From NCBI GenBank assembly GCA_947000775.1, contig CAMQGK010000144.1, forward strand, positions 13,324,501 through 13,388,500: a DNA stretch of 64,000 nt, in the 5' to 3' direction. The position numbers and the translations under genes were made by a program. Position 1 is the stretch's first letter, and every line of letters starts with the position of its first letter. Shown here one piece after another: positions 35,064 through 47,760 of the stretch. The notes beneath the pieces are model-generated. The model did no database searches and had not been told where the DNA came from. It saw only the letters and a list, made by a program, of their open reading frames with translations. Source of the DNA: Pterois miles (Eukaryota > Chordata > Actinopteri > Perciformes > Scorpaenidae).

Positions 35064-38000
35064 TTAACTCTCTGAGATCCAAAATAGATCTGTTTTTGTG
35101 TTTTTTAGGGGGGCACAGGGGGGTCTCTAGGGGAAAATACTAGGTCGACAGTAGCTATATGATGATATATGAATGCTCTATTATGTCTCATAAGTTGTTG
35201 CAGCAATTTGGGGGTTGATACCATTTATTACACAGATTTGGTGTTAAATGTAACTATTTCTTAGCACTTGAAAATTGATTAAAGTGATCAATAATCCAAA
35301 ATACCACATTAAGACACCAAGACCTTGAGGAACACCACAGAAAAAGCCATGCTGTGATTTGGAATCAAAAACGTTTGACATTTGGAGATTTCTGCAAGAA
35401 CTGCATTTTTCGTTGATTGGATGGCGAGCACTTCTGCTCTAGAAACTGCTCAGAAAACCCCTTACTGTCAGTCTACCTAGGAAAGCCATCCATAATCTGA
35501 ATGCTCTAGGTCTCTAGTTTGTGGTTGTAAAGTTTCATGAGGCTGTGATTATGCTAGAGGTCACCACAGGTCGTTTTATACAGTGACGTCAAGTTTCAAA
35601 AAACGGTCTCAAAACAATAAAATGGCTACTATGGGGACTAACATCATAACACATGATCATGTTTTTTTGCCCAAAACTGCATGTGATTATCAAAAAGTGG
35701 GCATGTCTGTAAAGGGGAGACTCGTGGGTCCCCTTAGAACCCATTTACATTCACATATCTTAAAATCAGAGGGGCCCCTTTGAAAATGGCCATGCCAGTT
35801 TTGCCAAAATTTAACCTAAATTTGGAGCGTTACTGAACCTGCTTCTCGACAAGTCGGTCGACCTCAGAGGCCTAAACAGATCCAAAATACAGATTTCAAC
35901 CACTTCAAGGATGTTTAGAATGAAACCTCATGTGTGCATACGAATAGACAATTTCATACATTGTGAAACATGTGTCTAAACATACTGTCGAGTCCTGTAT
36001 ATGTAATGGTTTTAGACCAGAGGCATAGTGAAGTGGCTTGGTGGTGAAATTAAGTTGGCTTTACCACGTCCAGGAATTACAGAAACCGATCCATGTGCAT
36101 ATCTGTTGTGAATTAACTGGCTTCGTTGATTCCCAAAAGAGGTCCGTGGACCACCAGGGGTCCCCGAGAGTGTCCCAGTGGGACCCCACCACATAAAGGA
36201 ATGACAAAATGAACCGTAATGTGTAATTTTTATGCTATTATAGTTCCGTGCCATTCAGATTTTGCTCACATATCTGTGGGCTTTAACTGTGCTTAACATC
36301 ACACATTTCTCAGATGTTTTTAATCAAATCAAATAAGGGTCAGAAGACAGTCATGTTGTACCAGTCTCTAATGTGAACTTGTGAGCGAGTTTGCAGGTTT
36401 TACGCGCCACCCAGACTCTCTAGTACTTTTCCAAGTGAGAAGTCAGCACTTTGTCAGAGGGACTTCTCTCAGTATCCAGGAAGTGACGGTGAGGACATTA
36501 TGGGGTCGAAACAAGCCGAGGGAGGTCGTCTCCTCTCTACAAAAGAAGTTGGTTGGAAGAGTTGCTCCATCAGGCAAGACAGAGAGAAGTACACAGGAAG
36601 TTAAAGGATTGGGCCTTCAAATTAAGAGTCTATAAAGCGGTTGGTGGGAAAGCAAATCCGCCCACTGTGCTATATGATTTATCAGCAGATAGATTCCTCC
36701 TTTCATATACTTTACCACGCAACATTAAGAAAGTGCATGCAGGCTAATATTTTTATGATGACTAACATTTGGTAATTTGCTCCCGGCTGAGGGCCCAAGG
36801 GAACAAATTAGCGGTTCAATCCACATTAACCCCTCCATTCCTCCCACTCCATGTAACACGTTCAGTCATGAATATGCAACACACAATACTTACATAATGA
36901 AAGTCTCCCTAACACCCTGTCAAGACTGTGTAATATAGCAGGCCCTATCATTAGGTATCAGGTCATTTATTGCATCATAATCACATTTTCAATGAACCGG
37001 CATAGACCAGTTGATACACATTGTCAGTAGCGCTGGACCTTTCTGGCTAAGTCTCCTCCTTTCAGACATTCCCACTTTCTGATAATCCCAGGCAGGTTTG
37101 GGCAAAACCATGCAGTTATTTGAAAACAGTATAAATGTGTTATTTTCCCCTATTCCAAAATTATCTATTTCAATATTTTTGCGTACTGGGGTCACTAAAC
37201 AGTACTGAAATTGTATAAAGTGAGTATCACTGTAAAGCTGAGACTCTTATAGATCCAGTGAGCCCAATTGTATTCATGTGTGATGATGTTAGTCCCCATA
37301 GTAGCCATTTAATTCTAGTGGGACTATTTTTTTTTTCAATTTGACATTGCTGTATAAAATGACCTGTGGTGACCTCTAGGATAATCACAGCCTCATGAAA
37401 CTTTACAACCACAAATTACAGACCAAGAGCATTCAGAGGATGGATGGCTTTCCTAGGTAGACTGACAGTAAGAGGGTTTCTGAGCAGTTTACGCAACAGA
37501 AATGCTTGCCATCCAATTGCCAAAAAAATGCAATTTTTGCAATAATAATAATAATAATATGGATTTATTTAGCACATTTCAAGAAACCAAATCCTGCTTA
37601 ACATATACACAATAGACACAACAGAGCATGACAGCAGCTGACTAGAGGCCACAGGTCTTGAGAGATGGGTTTTAAGGAGTTATTTTGAAGGTGTCCAGAG
37701 ATGGGGCGTTGCAAATGTCAAAAGTTTTTGATACCAAATCACAGCATGGCTTTTTCTGTGGTGTTCCTCGCGGCCTTGGTGTCTTAATGTGGTATTTTGG
37801 AGGGATTTTTTATTGTTTTTATCAAACCTTGGGTGGTAAAAAATGGTTACATTTATTGCTAAATTTGACCATCATATACTTCCATCATAATGTCCTAAGC
37901 CCTTACACACTTTCACAATTTATTTTAATTAATTCACCTTTTTTTCTGATTTATGACTAGAACACATTGACACAGTGCTGAGCTGCATCTCAAATTAATC

Positions 38001-38113
38001 TTCAGGTTCCCAGCTTTCAGATCTGTTCACCACTTCTATGTGACATCTACTGTTGACCTAAAAAAAGACAAAACTGATTTATGAAAAAAGAAGAGTGGAG
38101 TAGAAATGGTTAA
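35064..38113. repeat. Inverted pair of TTAA-type elements around unique sequence
   Basis: The left part starts TTAACTCTCTGAGATCC, a relative of the 23544 element end. Its inner blocks (GTCTACCTAGGAAAGCCATC, GTTTCATGAGGCTGTGATTA, CCACAGGTCGTTTTATACAG) recur in reverse complement at 37345-37475, and GGAACACCACAGAAAAAGCC at 35323 reappears reversed at 37752-37772. A degenerate right end TGGTTAA sits at 38107-38113. The middle (about 36250-37000) is apparently unique. Either two opposed insertions or one large foldback element. Confidence 0.6.
37540..37690 (+). repeat. Dispersed fish repeat with (AAT)n
   Basis: An ATA/AAT trinucleotide run followed by GGATTTATTTAGCACATTTC and GGTCTTGAGAGATGGGTTTT is a familiar teleost dispersed unit. 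It sits within the inverted pair. Confidence 0.5.
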
Positions 38114-38159
38114 AAAAACAAACAAACATTAAGTTCAACTAAACTGTTGCGAGGTATTT

Positions 38160-38563
38160 TGAATGTGCGTTTTATTTTGAAAACGTAAACCGGAACATCC
38201 GTGGTGCCTGGCGCGTGCTGTCGCTCCTCTCTGGCTGTGGTGGGAAGGTGGTCCTGGTCGAAAAACACCGTCCAGAAAAGTTACCGACGGGACAACTTTG
38301 TGTGGTTTTGTACAGTCTCATCGCCTCCAAAACAAACCGCGAAACTCCGGAATTGACGCGAAATGTCGCAAACAAATGAAGTGACGGATCTGACTCGTTC
38401 GTCTTCGGGAATAAAGTTGGGAAACTACGAGGTGAAAATGGAGAGCCCAGCTGAGTGAGAGTGGGGTGAGGAGGCTGGGTTTGGCAGAGCTGGGAGTCCT
38501 GCCCTGCTGCTAGCAGGCTAGTTAGCATGCTCAGACACTTCGCTGTCTCGGCTAAGTAATGAG
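38160..38563 (+). promoter_or_regulatory. pskh1: PSKH1 promoter / untranslated exon 1 (CpG-dense)
   Basis: CpG density rises sharply compared with the flanks (GGCGCGTGCTGTCGC, AACCGCGAAACTCCGG, GACGCGAAATGTCGC). An ETS-type CCGGAA lies at 38190-38195. A consensus donor follows GTAATGAG, GTGAGA starting at 38564, suggesting the first exon ends at 38563. The transcription start cannot be fixed by eye; no TATA box is evident, as expected for a housekeeping CpG promoter. Confidence 0.6.
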
Positions 38564-39302
38564 GTGAGATTATAAGACACTTTTACACTTCATGTGGATG
38601 TTATGTGTGAACCTTTTTAGAAACTGTCCCGGTTTTAACCGCTGTTGCCGTAAATAACGGTCATATGAGTTTTTGGCTGACGACAAAACATTGACATGAA
38701 TAGGGCCTGGCCATTTTTTTTAATTTTACCTAAACTTGAATGCAGTTGCCTATTAGCTACATTTCTGATATAGCTAACATTAGCTGTTAAATGTAGCTTA
38801 GTTAAAGGTCATGGTTGAGTACTTTAAAGTACGTTTTATGGATGTTTCCGGTTAATTTTCTGTTGTTATAATTTAAAAAAGTAAAGTTGTTCAACATTGT
38901 GCACTGAGAACAATATATCAAGCACTGTTCCAACATTTCATACTCGGTTATAAGTCACCATCTGTGGCAGTGAAGCTATTTCTTACAAAGGCAAAGCTTT
39001 CCATTGTTTTCTTGGCCATTTTTAAACATGTCTGGATAGCTGTAATCATGTTTTGGCTGGAAGTTTCACAGTATGGTGCCATCATGCAACTTCTATACAA
39101 AAGTGGTGTCTAACTTTAGTGCTAAAATTATGAATACATACATGTACAGTATGTATATTATGAAATGGATATATATGTGTGTGTGTTTGTATACTGTGTG
39201 TATATATATATATATATACTGTGTAGATATATTTCTGCCCATCTGTGAGCCCTAACAATAATCATCCAAAATTCATACTTCATTTTGTATTCTGCATTTC
39301 AG

Positions 39303-40031
39303 AGTTTCCCTCCGCTGTTGTCCGGCCTGTGATTCTCCAGGGGAGCCATCTGTGGCAAGACCGCTGCTGACATTGCAGCTTCCTTCAATGGATCGGAGCA
39401 TAGTCGATCTTATTTTCTGTGGAAGCTCTGCCTGAATTTTTCTGCATCTCTCCGAAAGGCAAACCACACTTAAACCTGTTTTAGAGAGCCTCTCTCCTTA
39501 CCCTGCCCTGGTCGATCATTTTTATCCTGTGAGCATCCATACTAGTTGTACTCGTGCAGTTTTCTCTCAGACATTCAACAATTACGCCATCTGAGATGGG
39601 GCCCTGGTAGGTTCTTCAAGGGGCTTGAGGTATCCCCCTGCCGGTGGACTGTGCAGCCTGTCTGTGCGTGGAAGACCCAGCAGCAAAGGCCTGTAAAAGG
39701 ATACTGCAACAAAAAGACAACCAATAATACAGTACTTGCTGATGGAGTTGAGACACACAATGTGCTCGCCCAGAATATATTCATGAACTCTGGGACTACT
39801 TAAACTCGACTTAAGTGGATGTATCAGGCGTATTCATGAACTGTGACTGCTGATGCCGGCTCATTTGGGACTTGAGTGGGTGTAATCGGCTTTATTCATG
39901 AACCCTCTGTCTGAGTCTGGGTACAGCCTGGATTTTGGATGTCCTGAGAGTGTTGAATCAGCTGTTGCGGTGATGAGGCAGGGCTCCTGGTGGCCTGTGT
40001 GGCTGGCTGGGCACTGGCCCAAAGTGATGTG
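39303..40031 (+). other. pskh1: PSKH1 5' untranslated part of exon 2
   Basis: TTCTGCATTTCAG at 39290-39302 is a good acceptor and the exon then runs to the donor at 40101. The leader is long (729 bases) and holds several upstream ATGs, including the 19-codon uORF at 39973-40032. Confidence 0.55.
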
Positions 40032-40032
40032 A
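39973..40032 (+). promoter_or_regulatory. pskh1: uORF overlapping PSKH1 start (TGATG)
   Basis: ATG at 39973 opens a frame of 19 codons (begins MRQGSWWPV, ends HWPKVM). Its stop TGA at 40030-40032 shares the A with the kinase ATG at 40032, giving TGATG. Such an overlap could allow termination-reinitiation or could reduce kinase translation; function is inferred. Confidence 0.6.
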
Positions 40033-40100
40033 TGGGGTGCAGGAACAGTAAGGTCCTCCCTGAGCCTCCAGGGGATGTTCAGTTGGACCTTGTCAAAAAG
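40032..40100 (+). CDS. pskh1: PSKH1 coding exon 1 (acylated N-terminus)
   Basis: Encodes residues 1-23, starting MGCRNSKVLPEPPGDVQ and ending LVKK, with a phase-0 donor GTCAGT at 40101. Gly2 and Cys3 form the myristoylation-palmitoylation signal known for human PSKH1, which anchors the kinase to Golgi and other membranes. Human PSKH1 starts with the closely similar MGCGTSKVLPEPPKDVQ. The ATG at 40032 is chosen over the in-frame GTG at 39990 because only it exposes the acylation motif. Confidence 0.93.
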
Positions 40101-40315
40101 GTCAGTAGGCAAGCATTATTACTACTAGTAGTATTGTTTTCACCACAGATACAGTTGCTATTTGTACCGGCAGCAGTAGTACCTAAATACTACCAGTATT
40201 AGTACTGATAATATTAACTTAATAGAGCTGTGATTATATTGACTATTTTTTTTCTACATACAGATTAATCATTGTGTCTGTAAATGTCAGAAAATAATTT
40301 AAAAATGTCTGAAAT

Positions 40316-40675
<360 letters not shown>

Positions 40676-41169
40676 TACCTATGTGTATAGTGCATAATCA
40701 CCTGAAACTAAGAACCGTTGTTTTTTCGTTAGTTTAGGATGAGCCCCTCATATCTACATAGGGAGCGGGTCCTCTTCATGGGGTCCGCCATGTTTCTACA
40801 ATACCACAGTACTGGCGAACCAAACACAGGCTCTAGCGAGAGCCTTTTGCATTTTTATGTCATCCAAAAGCCGTCTGAGTTCTCCAACACGTTTGTGAAA
40901 CTCTGGTAATGGGAGCTGTAGAGTGTAAAACCGTGTTACTATGGTAAGGACGGCCTCTGAGCGAGGCGAATGACGTTTGCCACAGAGCTTATTTTCTACA
41001 ATAATCCAAAACCCAACTGAAAAATCCTATTTTGTTGAGGGAACCAGGGTGATGCTTACTTCCTGGTTGGCCCACAAAAATACCCCATCCCTGGAGTACT
41101 CTTTTCAGTTGGTTGCAATCTGCAACCACGCCACTAGATGCAACCAAATCCTACACACTGTCCCTTTAA
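40676..41169 (+). repeat. Repeat R2, copy 4, ending TTAA
   Basis: Colinear with 30000-30612 and with the right half of 9056-9640 (GTTTGCCACAGAG, ACAATAATCCAAAACCC, CTTCCTGGTTGGCC). Ends AAATCCTACACACTGTCCC followed by TTTAA; the left inverted end is missing. Within PSKH1 intron 2. Confidence 0.65.
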
Positions 41170-41472
41170 GGTAATTTAGAAACAGTTTGTCCACCAGAGT
41201 GCACTAGTAAATTGTAAAATGTCCTGCCTAGCAAGTTTCTTGGTCATTAAAAAAAATGAAAGGGATCCATATCCTGATCATTCATTTATGTTACGCATTT
41301 ATATAAAAAGATAATTGCAATCACCCAAATATTGATCGGTCTCTGTCTAAAAAATCCAGTAGAGGTCGGGCTATACCAACTATAGACTAAGACTAATTTA
41401 AGTTAATTTTAAATCAACTTTTGTTGCTTTGTAATTTGCATCAGTGATGAACTGTGCTCCTGTATTTTTCAG

Positions 41473-42396
41473 GTTGATCCTCCCCAACCTCCTCAGACAG
41501 ATATCTATAAGCACTTCATACGAGGGGATGGCACTAGAAGCAAGATGGGTGGGGCCGGTGGAGGGGGAGGTGACAAGGCCGACTCCACCTCCCCGTATCA
41601 GGCCCAGGCCCAAGCTGCCACTCCCACCGCTTCTGCCCAGCCCCCTAAGGACCCATCCGATCTGTCGGACCCTCAGCGGAAGAAGGTGGCAAAATACCGA
41701 GCCAAGTTTGACCCCCGGGTCACAGCCAAGTACGACATCAAAGCTCTGATAGGTCGCGGGAGTTTCAGCCGGGTCGTTCGAGTGGAGCACAAGAGCACGC
41801 GGCAGCCGTACGCCATCAAGATGATCGAGACCCGTTACCGGGAGGGGAGGGAGGTGTGCGAGTCGGAGCTGTGTGTTCTGCGACGTGTCCGTCATACCAA
41901 TATAATCCAGCTGATGGAGGTCTTTGAGACGGCGGAACGTGTCTACATGGTGATGGAGCTAGCCACCGGAGGAGAGCTCTTCGACCGGATCATTGCTCGC
42001 GGCTCCTTCACAGAGCGGGACGCCACGCGGGTGCTGCAGATGGTGCTGGATGGCGTCAAGTATCTCCACACTTTAGGGATCACTCACCGAGACCTGAAGC
42101 CGGAGAACCTGCTCTATTACCACCCCGGAGCTGATTCCAAGATCATCATCACAGACTTTGGTTTGGCCAGTAGCAGGAAGAAGGGCGACGAGTGTCTGAT
42201 GAAGACCACCTGCGGCACGCCGGAGTACATCGCCCCTGAGATCCTGGTGAGGAAGCCCTATACAAACGCTGTAGATATGTGGGCGCTGGGGGTGATATCT
42301 TACATCCTGCTGAGCGGAACCATGCCCTTTGAGGACGACAACCGCATGAGGCTCTACCGGCAGATTCTCAAGGGGAAGTACAGCTTCTCTGGAGAG
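41473..42396 (+). CDS. pskh1: PSKH1 coding exon 2: linker and most of kinase domain
   Basis: Encodes residues 24-331 of serine/threonine-protein kinase H1, a CaMK-group kinase linked to Golgi, centrosome and splicing-factor compartments. The exon opens VDPPQPPQTDIYKHFI after a CAG acceptor, passes a Gly/Ala/Pro-rich linker (residues 48-87) and enters KYRAKFDPRVTAKYDIKAL, nearly identical to human. Kinase landmarks: glycine loop GRGSFSRVV (117-125), ATP-binding Lys139 in YAIKM, THRDLKPENLL with catalytic Asp230, DFG at 251-253, and APE at 277-279 in CGTPEYIAPEILV. All active-site residues are intact. The donor GTGAGG at 42397 follows SGE; human continues PWPSVSN, exactly as the next exon does. 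The whole protein is 436 residues, against 424 in human, with the difference in the linker. Confidence 0.97.
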
Positions 42397-45300
42397 GTGA
42401 GGAGTCACACACTTCATATGCTGAAATCCAGCGTCTTCCACGACTGCTTTAATTATTATTATATTTATCTTTTTGCTCTGTCTGAATCTACATGTAGAGG
42501 CTGTTGAAATGCTGCTCTTTCCTTCCTGACTCTCTGCTTCTTGTGCTATCAACGGACACACCGGAGTGACGTAAATGATTCATCATATCGGAATTATTGC
42601 CGCTAACATAAGTCACACGTGTTGTAGTGCTTACACACAGTTGACGTTTTATCCACCACTTTTTTTCCCGTCACTGTCATACATAACACCAAATCTGTAA
42701 TGCTCCCACACGGCAGAGCGAAACAATGCTGGTGGATCCTCGACTTTACTTTATCGTGTCCACTCGCCATTTCCTTAAGGGAATGACAGCTGTTCTCTGC
42801 ACTTCATCAATGTCTCTGCCAACCGAGAAGTTTGAGAAGGAAGACGGCTGGGCCGCGTGTCATCAGCGCATCGTATCTTTGGCGGAACAACACATGCGCA
42901 GTAAAATCTGGTCCGCCCTTGCCGAAATTGAGCCAATAGCAACGCACGACCCCTAGCTTCAGTTACGCTGCGCATGTGTTATACCGCATATCCCTGTCCG
43001 CTGTGTCCCAGCCTCTTTCCATAGGCCTTGACTTCTGGTGTCACAATAAACGGGATGAAAAAAACACACTATCAGCCTCATAACCTGTTTCAAATGAATC
43101 GAACGATACATACACAAACCGAAACGTGACCAGCGAACTGAACGGTTCAGATTTTTACCCGACCTATTCCCATCCCTAATAATAAGACATGAGCCTATTT
43201 GAAGATGGTCTGTGATTCTAATCCAGTACACTTTTTGTCAAATTCAATGATCTCCTCACGGTCTGTTAGCTGTTCATTATGTGACATACACAGTTCTGGC
43301 TCTGTAAATAGGAAACAAATAACTGGGCTGAGTCACTAGACAATAAGCCCTACCACATGTCATTTTTTTACATTCAAAGCTTCTATTGAGGTTTTCGAAT
43401 GAAGCTTTAAATGTTAATAATCTACAGCTGTGAGTCTTTCTTTTGTGCGTGCAGCAAGCAGAAGAAGAAACCGCTTTTTGACTGCTGTGAAAATGTTTTT
43501 GAAAGGCTAAATGCCAACAAATATGTTGTGAATTTTGGGAATGATTCCAGCTATCTTTAGTGTTGCACAGTGCACCGATACTGGACAGGTATGACAGTAC
43601 CCTGCCATTAAAAAGGATACGTTATCCAATTTATTTGTACTGGTACTTTAAGAATGATAGTGTTTTAATACAAGCTGTGAGTTGCATTGATTTGTGACTG
43701 CAGGGCAGTGTGTGTGAGCAGCGTTCTGCTTAGAGGACGACATTAGGATTGGGACTCCCTTGAAAAAACAAACAAACAAAAGACAGAGTGGCTCTAAATC
43801 TGTACAAGCATCTCCTGTTATTCAGCAAACACATAATCCACCAAAGAGCATGAGTTAAAGTATTATTTTACCGACCGTCTCAGTAACATGAAGTGTAGTC
43901 CAGTTACAGACATTCGCTTAACAAACACAACTTTGACACAGCATGGAGCTTTCTCCAGTTACTGTGGTGTCTTCCTGATATTATCAGCTTTTCTCTCAAC
44001 AACTTCTCGCTGAACTTCATCTGAATTTGTTATCATTTTGTGGGTTTTTGTTTTGGAAGCATCCCGCCAACTCCCGTGCTGCAGTACCACCCTCATCCTG
44101 AACTGTTGGTGTGCCAGGAGAGCGCTGTTTTACAAAAAGCAAATTAAACGCTTTAATAAGTGATACCTGGTTGCACACATAAAGTTAACTATCGAAGAAA
44201 TCACTTAAACTCAAGTATAGGGGACATAGATTACTGCATAGAATGTACATTTTAATTAAAACATTTTTTATTTTTAATTTATTAAAAAAAAAAATAGTTG
44301 TCATCTGTTATTCCATTACTTATCGTGATGCTTTAGGTTTTTGCCGTGGTATCGTTTCAGTATCAGTATGAAGATATTTAGGAAGGGTATTGATATTGAA
44401 GTCATAGTTTTGGCATTTTGACAACATCCTTCAAGCACACGCCTCACCGGGAGGAAATCCCTCAGCATGCGCTCCTTCTGCGCTCTGTGACCTCTATACT
44501 CCAGTTGATCAGAATGACAGATCATCTTAAGATTTTTGTTTAAAAAAATTCAGTTAATGATGCAAAACATTCAGCACACACACACACACACACTTTTTTG
44601 CACACCTAACTTGCTAACTCTCCTCGCTAATCATCTCACAGCTCACGTCCATATCTATCTCATGGACCCTTAGCTTTACCACACCGTACTCTCTCTCATT
44701 TACGTATTTGTCCTCTCCAAGTCAATATGCCCTCCCTCTAAGTGTGCGTATGTGTGCACAATAATTTATGCTCTATGTACGTGTCTGGTTGGAAGAATGC
44801 TGCGTAGTCTCGTCCTTTGTTTCATAGTATGGGATGTTTATGTTGCCAGTGAGCTTTACAAAAGGAGCCCTTGGTTAATGTTTGCCCCACATACAGTCAC
44901 TCCAGCGCAAATAATAGCTGAGTAGTTTTGTAATTTAAAGAGGAGCAGTTGAATCCTCTCGGCTTTCTTGGAATGCATCCAGATTTGAACTTCTGCTCAA
45001 GTATCTGACAACTAAGGTAAGGTCGGATCGGACACATTTAATAATTGAAATCACTTCAAGGGAGTCTAGCTGGGGTTTGCAAATAGTATTGCAGAGCTGC
45101 TGCATGTGCACTAGGTATGTACAGCAGTAGTAAGAGAACTTTTCACTGGAAGCAACAATTTGGTCTTAGTTGTCACATGTAATTTAAAAAAAAGGGAAGA
45201 TTTATTCTCTGTCAACATTAATACAGACTATGGCCTAAAAATATATTTCCTTAAAAATTATTCTTGGCATTTCTGTTTGAAAAACAACAAGGGAGGGAAG

Positions 45301-45720
45301 GCCAAATGATGACGTGTGAGCTGATGTTCAGCATGCCGCACTGTAGCTCACAAGGACACACAAAATCCATACATGTAGTAACTGCAACACCCCGGTTTGT
45401 TGCATGTCATACCTCACTACCACATAGGGCTGTCCTGAGTACCATTTTTGGGCTTCAAAGATTTGATGAGAAATATTGGAACGTATTCAAACTTTCCGGA
45501 CAGTGCTGCTGCCACACCACTGTACACACACGCACACATAACACACAGCGATAATCATCCGAGAACTAGTAATAATTCATGTTGAATATTAGGGATGCTA
45601 ATTTTGAAAATTTTCCTAACCGATAATCGATCCTCGTTAACCGTAAAATGACAAGTTTTGTGCCTCGCATGCAGCGGTGCACCAGCTGCAGTATATGAGC
45701 ACAACAGTCAACAGTTCACA

Positions 45721-45929
45721 CTGTAGCGGCCACAGTGCTGCGTTCACTGTCCCCAGTTCACTGTTAGGAGAGTTACTGTAGCAGCCACGGTGCTGCGTTC
45801 ACTGTCCCCAGTTCACTGTTAGGAGAGTTACTGTAGCAGCCACGGTGCTGCGTTCACTGTCCCCAGTTCAATGACAGGAGAGTTACTGTAGCAGCCACGG
45901 TGCTGCGTTCACTGTCCCCAGTTCACCGT
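45721..45929. repeat. 55-bp minisatellite, 3.7 copies
   Basis: Units start CTGTAGCRGCCACRGTGCTG at 45721, 45776, 45831 and 45886, exactly 55 bases apart, and contain GTTCACTGTCCCCAGTTCA. Copies differ at only a few positions. Located in PSKH1 intron 3. Confidence 0.95.
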
Positions 45930-47021
45930 CCAGGTGTGTCCTCACGGCACATTTAGTTTAGTTTAGGAGGTTGTCAGCTGTGTGTCTGTCAGACAGGTGT
46001 ACAGTATATAGACATACTGTACATATACAGTATATGTGTGTATCTAGTGTATATATTGTATTGTGTGTTGATTGACTATTTTACAGTGGCTTTGAACACA
46101 ACTAACATTCATAACTGAGAACTAGAACAATTCATTTCATACAGTGCTACTTTCGTCTCCTTGTAAGTATGCAGTACAACAACTTATATTATATCACAAT
46201 GCTCGGCAGCGAGGCCTGTGACCCGTAGTGAAAGAAAATCCTATCCTGAGGCTAAATGGGGGGGGGCCCTGTGGTGGGGCAGCCTGTCCCCCTTGGGCAC
46301 ATGTCTTTATAGATGCAATAAATAATGTTTACATTTACAGCTTCAGTACAAGAGCTAGTCACAGCCCGGACATTGTTGTAGGTGGTGGAGAAATGTGTGT
46401 CTGAGGCGTATATACTGTAGCGTGTATCTTTAGCCAACACTGGTGATTACCTGCTGTGGGAAGTGGGGGGTTAGTTGTCGACTGGGAGACTGAAAACACA
46501 GTTGATTGCCAAGCAGGACATCGTGTACAAACTGTGAGTGCAAAGGCATGCAGCGAGGATATTCCCAGTTCCTGTCTAAGTAGGGGGTAGAGTTTTACTC
46601 ACTACCAGTCACTCATACTAGAGCCCATGTCTCAGAAAGAGAGTGGACAGTAGTTGTCGAGAACATTTGCTTTAAAAGTTTTATGTTTTACGAAATCTTT
46701 TGGAGATAAAATATAGCTAAAATGTGTAAAATAGAACAGTTTGACAGTTCAGAGGTCAAAGACCTCCTTACTGGATGCTCATCTTTATATCCCTCTGCTG
46801 CCATCTTGTGTCCAGCGGGCAAAACTGCACTGATGCCAAACAAACTACACTGTACATTTTTTACACAATTATTGAAAGTCCACCTACACTCAAAAAACAT
46901 TTGGTTTACTGTCGCTTAATCTACACTGTGCAGCAGGATATATGTGCATAGTAGACACTAGAAGGTTGTTTTTACCTTCATCTACTGCAGGTGGAAAGTT
47001 TCTCTGCAGTTAAAGGTCCAG

Positions 47022-47517
47022 TTGAAGGTCCAATATAGTAAAAAGTGAGACCTTCATGTCTTCTTTTTTTTTTTTCTTTTACTATAAATCAGATTTAAGT
47101 GCTCTATAATTATTGGGAAAGTATGGAAAAGCTCAATCCACAAAGAAAGACATACAGCCCATATTCAGAAACTGAGCCTTTGAAACAAGCTATCAGGTGA
47201 TTTTATGATAAATATACAATATTTAGACCATTTCGAAGTTTTATACATAATCTAAATGTTTCCCAGTTTATTTCCAGGTACAGTGCATATGAATGACAGG
47301 AGGTAAACATGGACACCAGCTGTTGCCTAGCAATGCAACTCCATTGCTATGAGTGTTTCAGACAGACGTTATAATACTAATACTACTGGAATATTCAGGT
47401 AGACAGTATGAGGAGAATAAAGAGGGTTTTTTTATCACTACAGCATGTAAACATGTTGTAACAGAAACATAAAATACGAATATGAACCTGAAAATGAACA
47501 TGATGTGGGACCTTTAA
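47022..47517. mobile_element. TTAA-type miniature element
   Basis: Left end TTGAAGGTCCAATATAGTA (TTAA changed to TTGA, with a partial TTAAAGGTCCA duplicate at 47010) and right end TGTGGGACCTTTAA are inverted. The inner motif AAAAGTGAGACCTTCATGTC is a familiar fish element sequence. Non-coding. Confidence 0.7.
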
Positions 47518-47760
47518 CTTAAATCAGAGATAAACAGGTGTACGTGCATACATGTTTTTGGGACATCACAGAAGCCAATCATGGTCCAGTATGCAACTTC
47601 CACCAGTGTGATACTGAAACTAAACCTCCAGAGCAGGCACACTGAGAATGGACTCAGTGAACTAGGAAACTTTTTATGTCGTACATTTAATCTTCTGAAA
47701 TAAAGTATTTGCAGGTTTGTAGTTTTCAGGATGTTTTCAATGAAGGAGGAGAATGAATTA

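Noticed and set aside
39990..40031. In-frame upstream GTG as PSKH1 start
   Set aside because: It would bury the MGC acylation signal that PSKH1 requires; GTG starts are rare in vertebrates.
41398..41895. 165-codon antisense open frame over the kinase exon
   Set aside because: Shadow of PSKH1 residues 24-164 on the opposite strand.
42397..42507. Read-through of the PSKH1 kinase exon to a stop at 42507
   Set aside because: The extension after SGE is unlike any kinase, while a good donor at 42397 and the PWPSVSN exon restore the human sequence. Intron retention would only give a truncated kinase.
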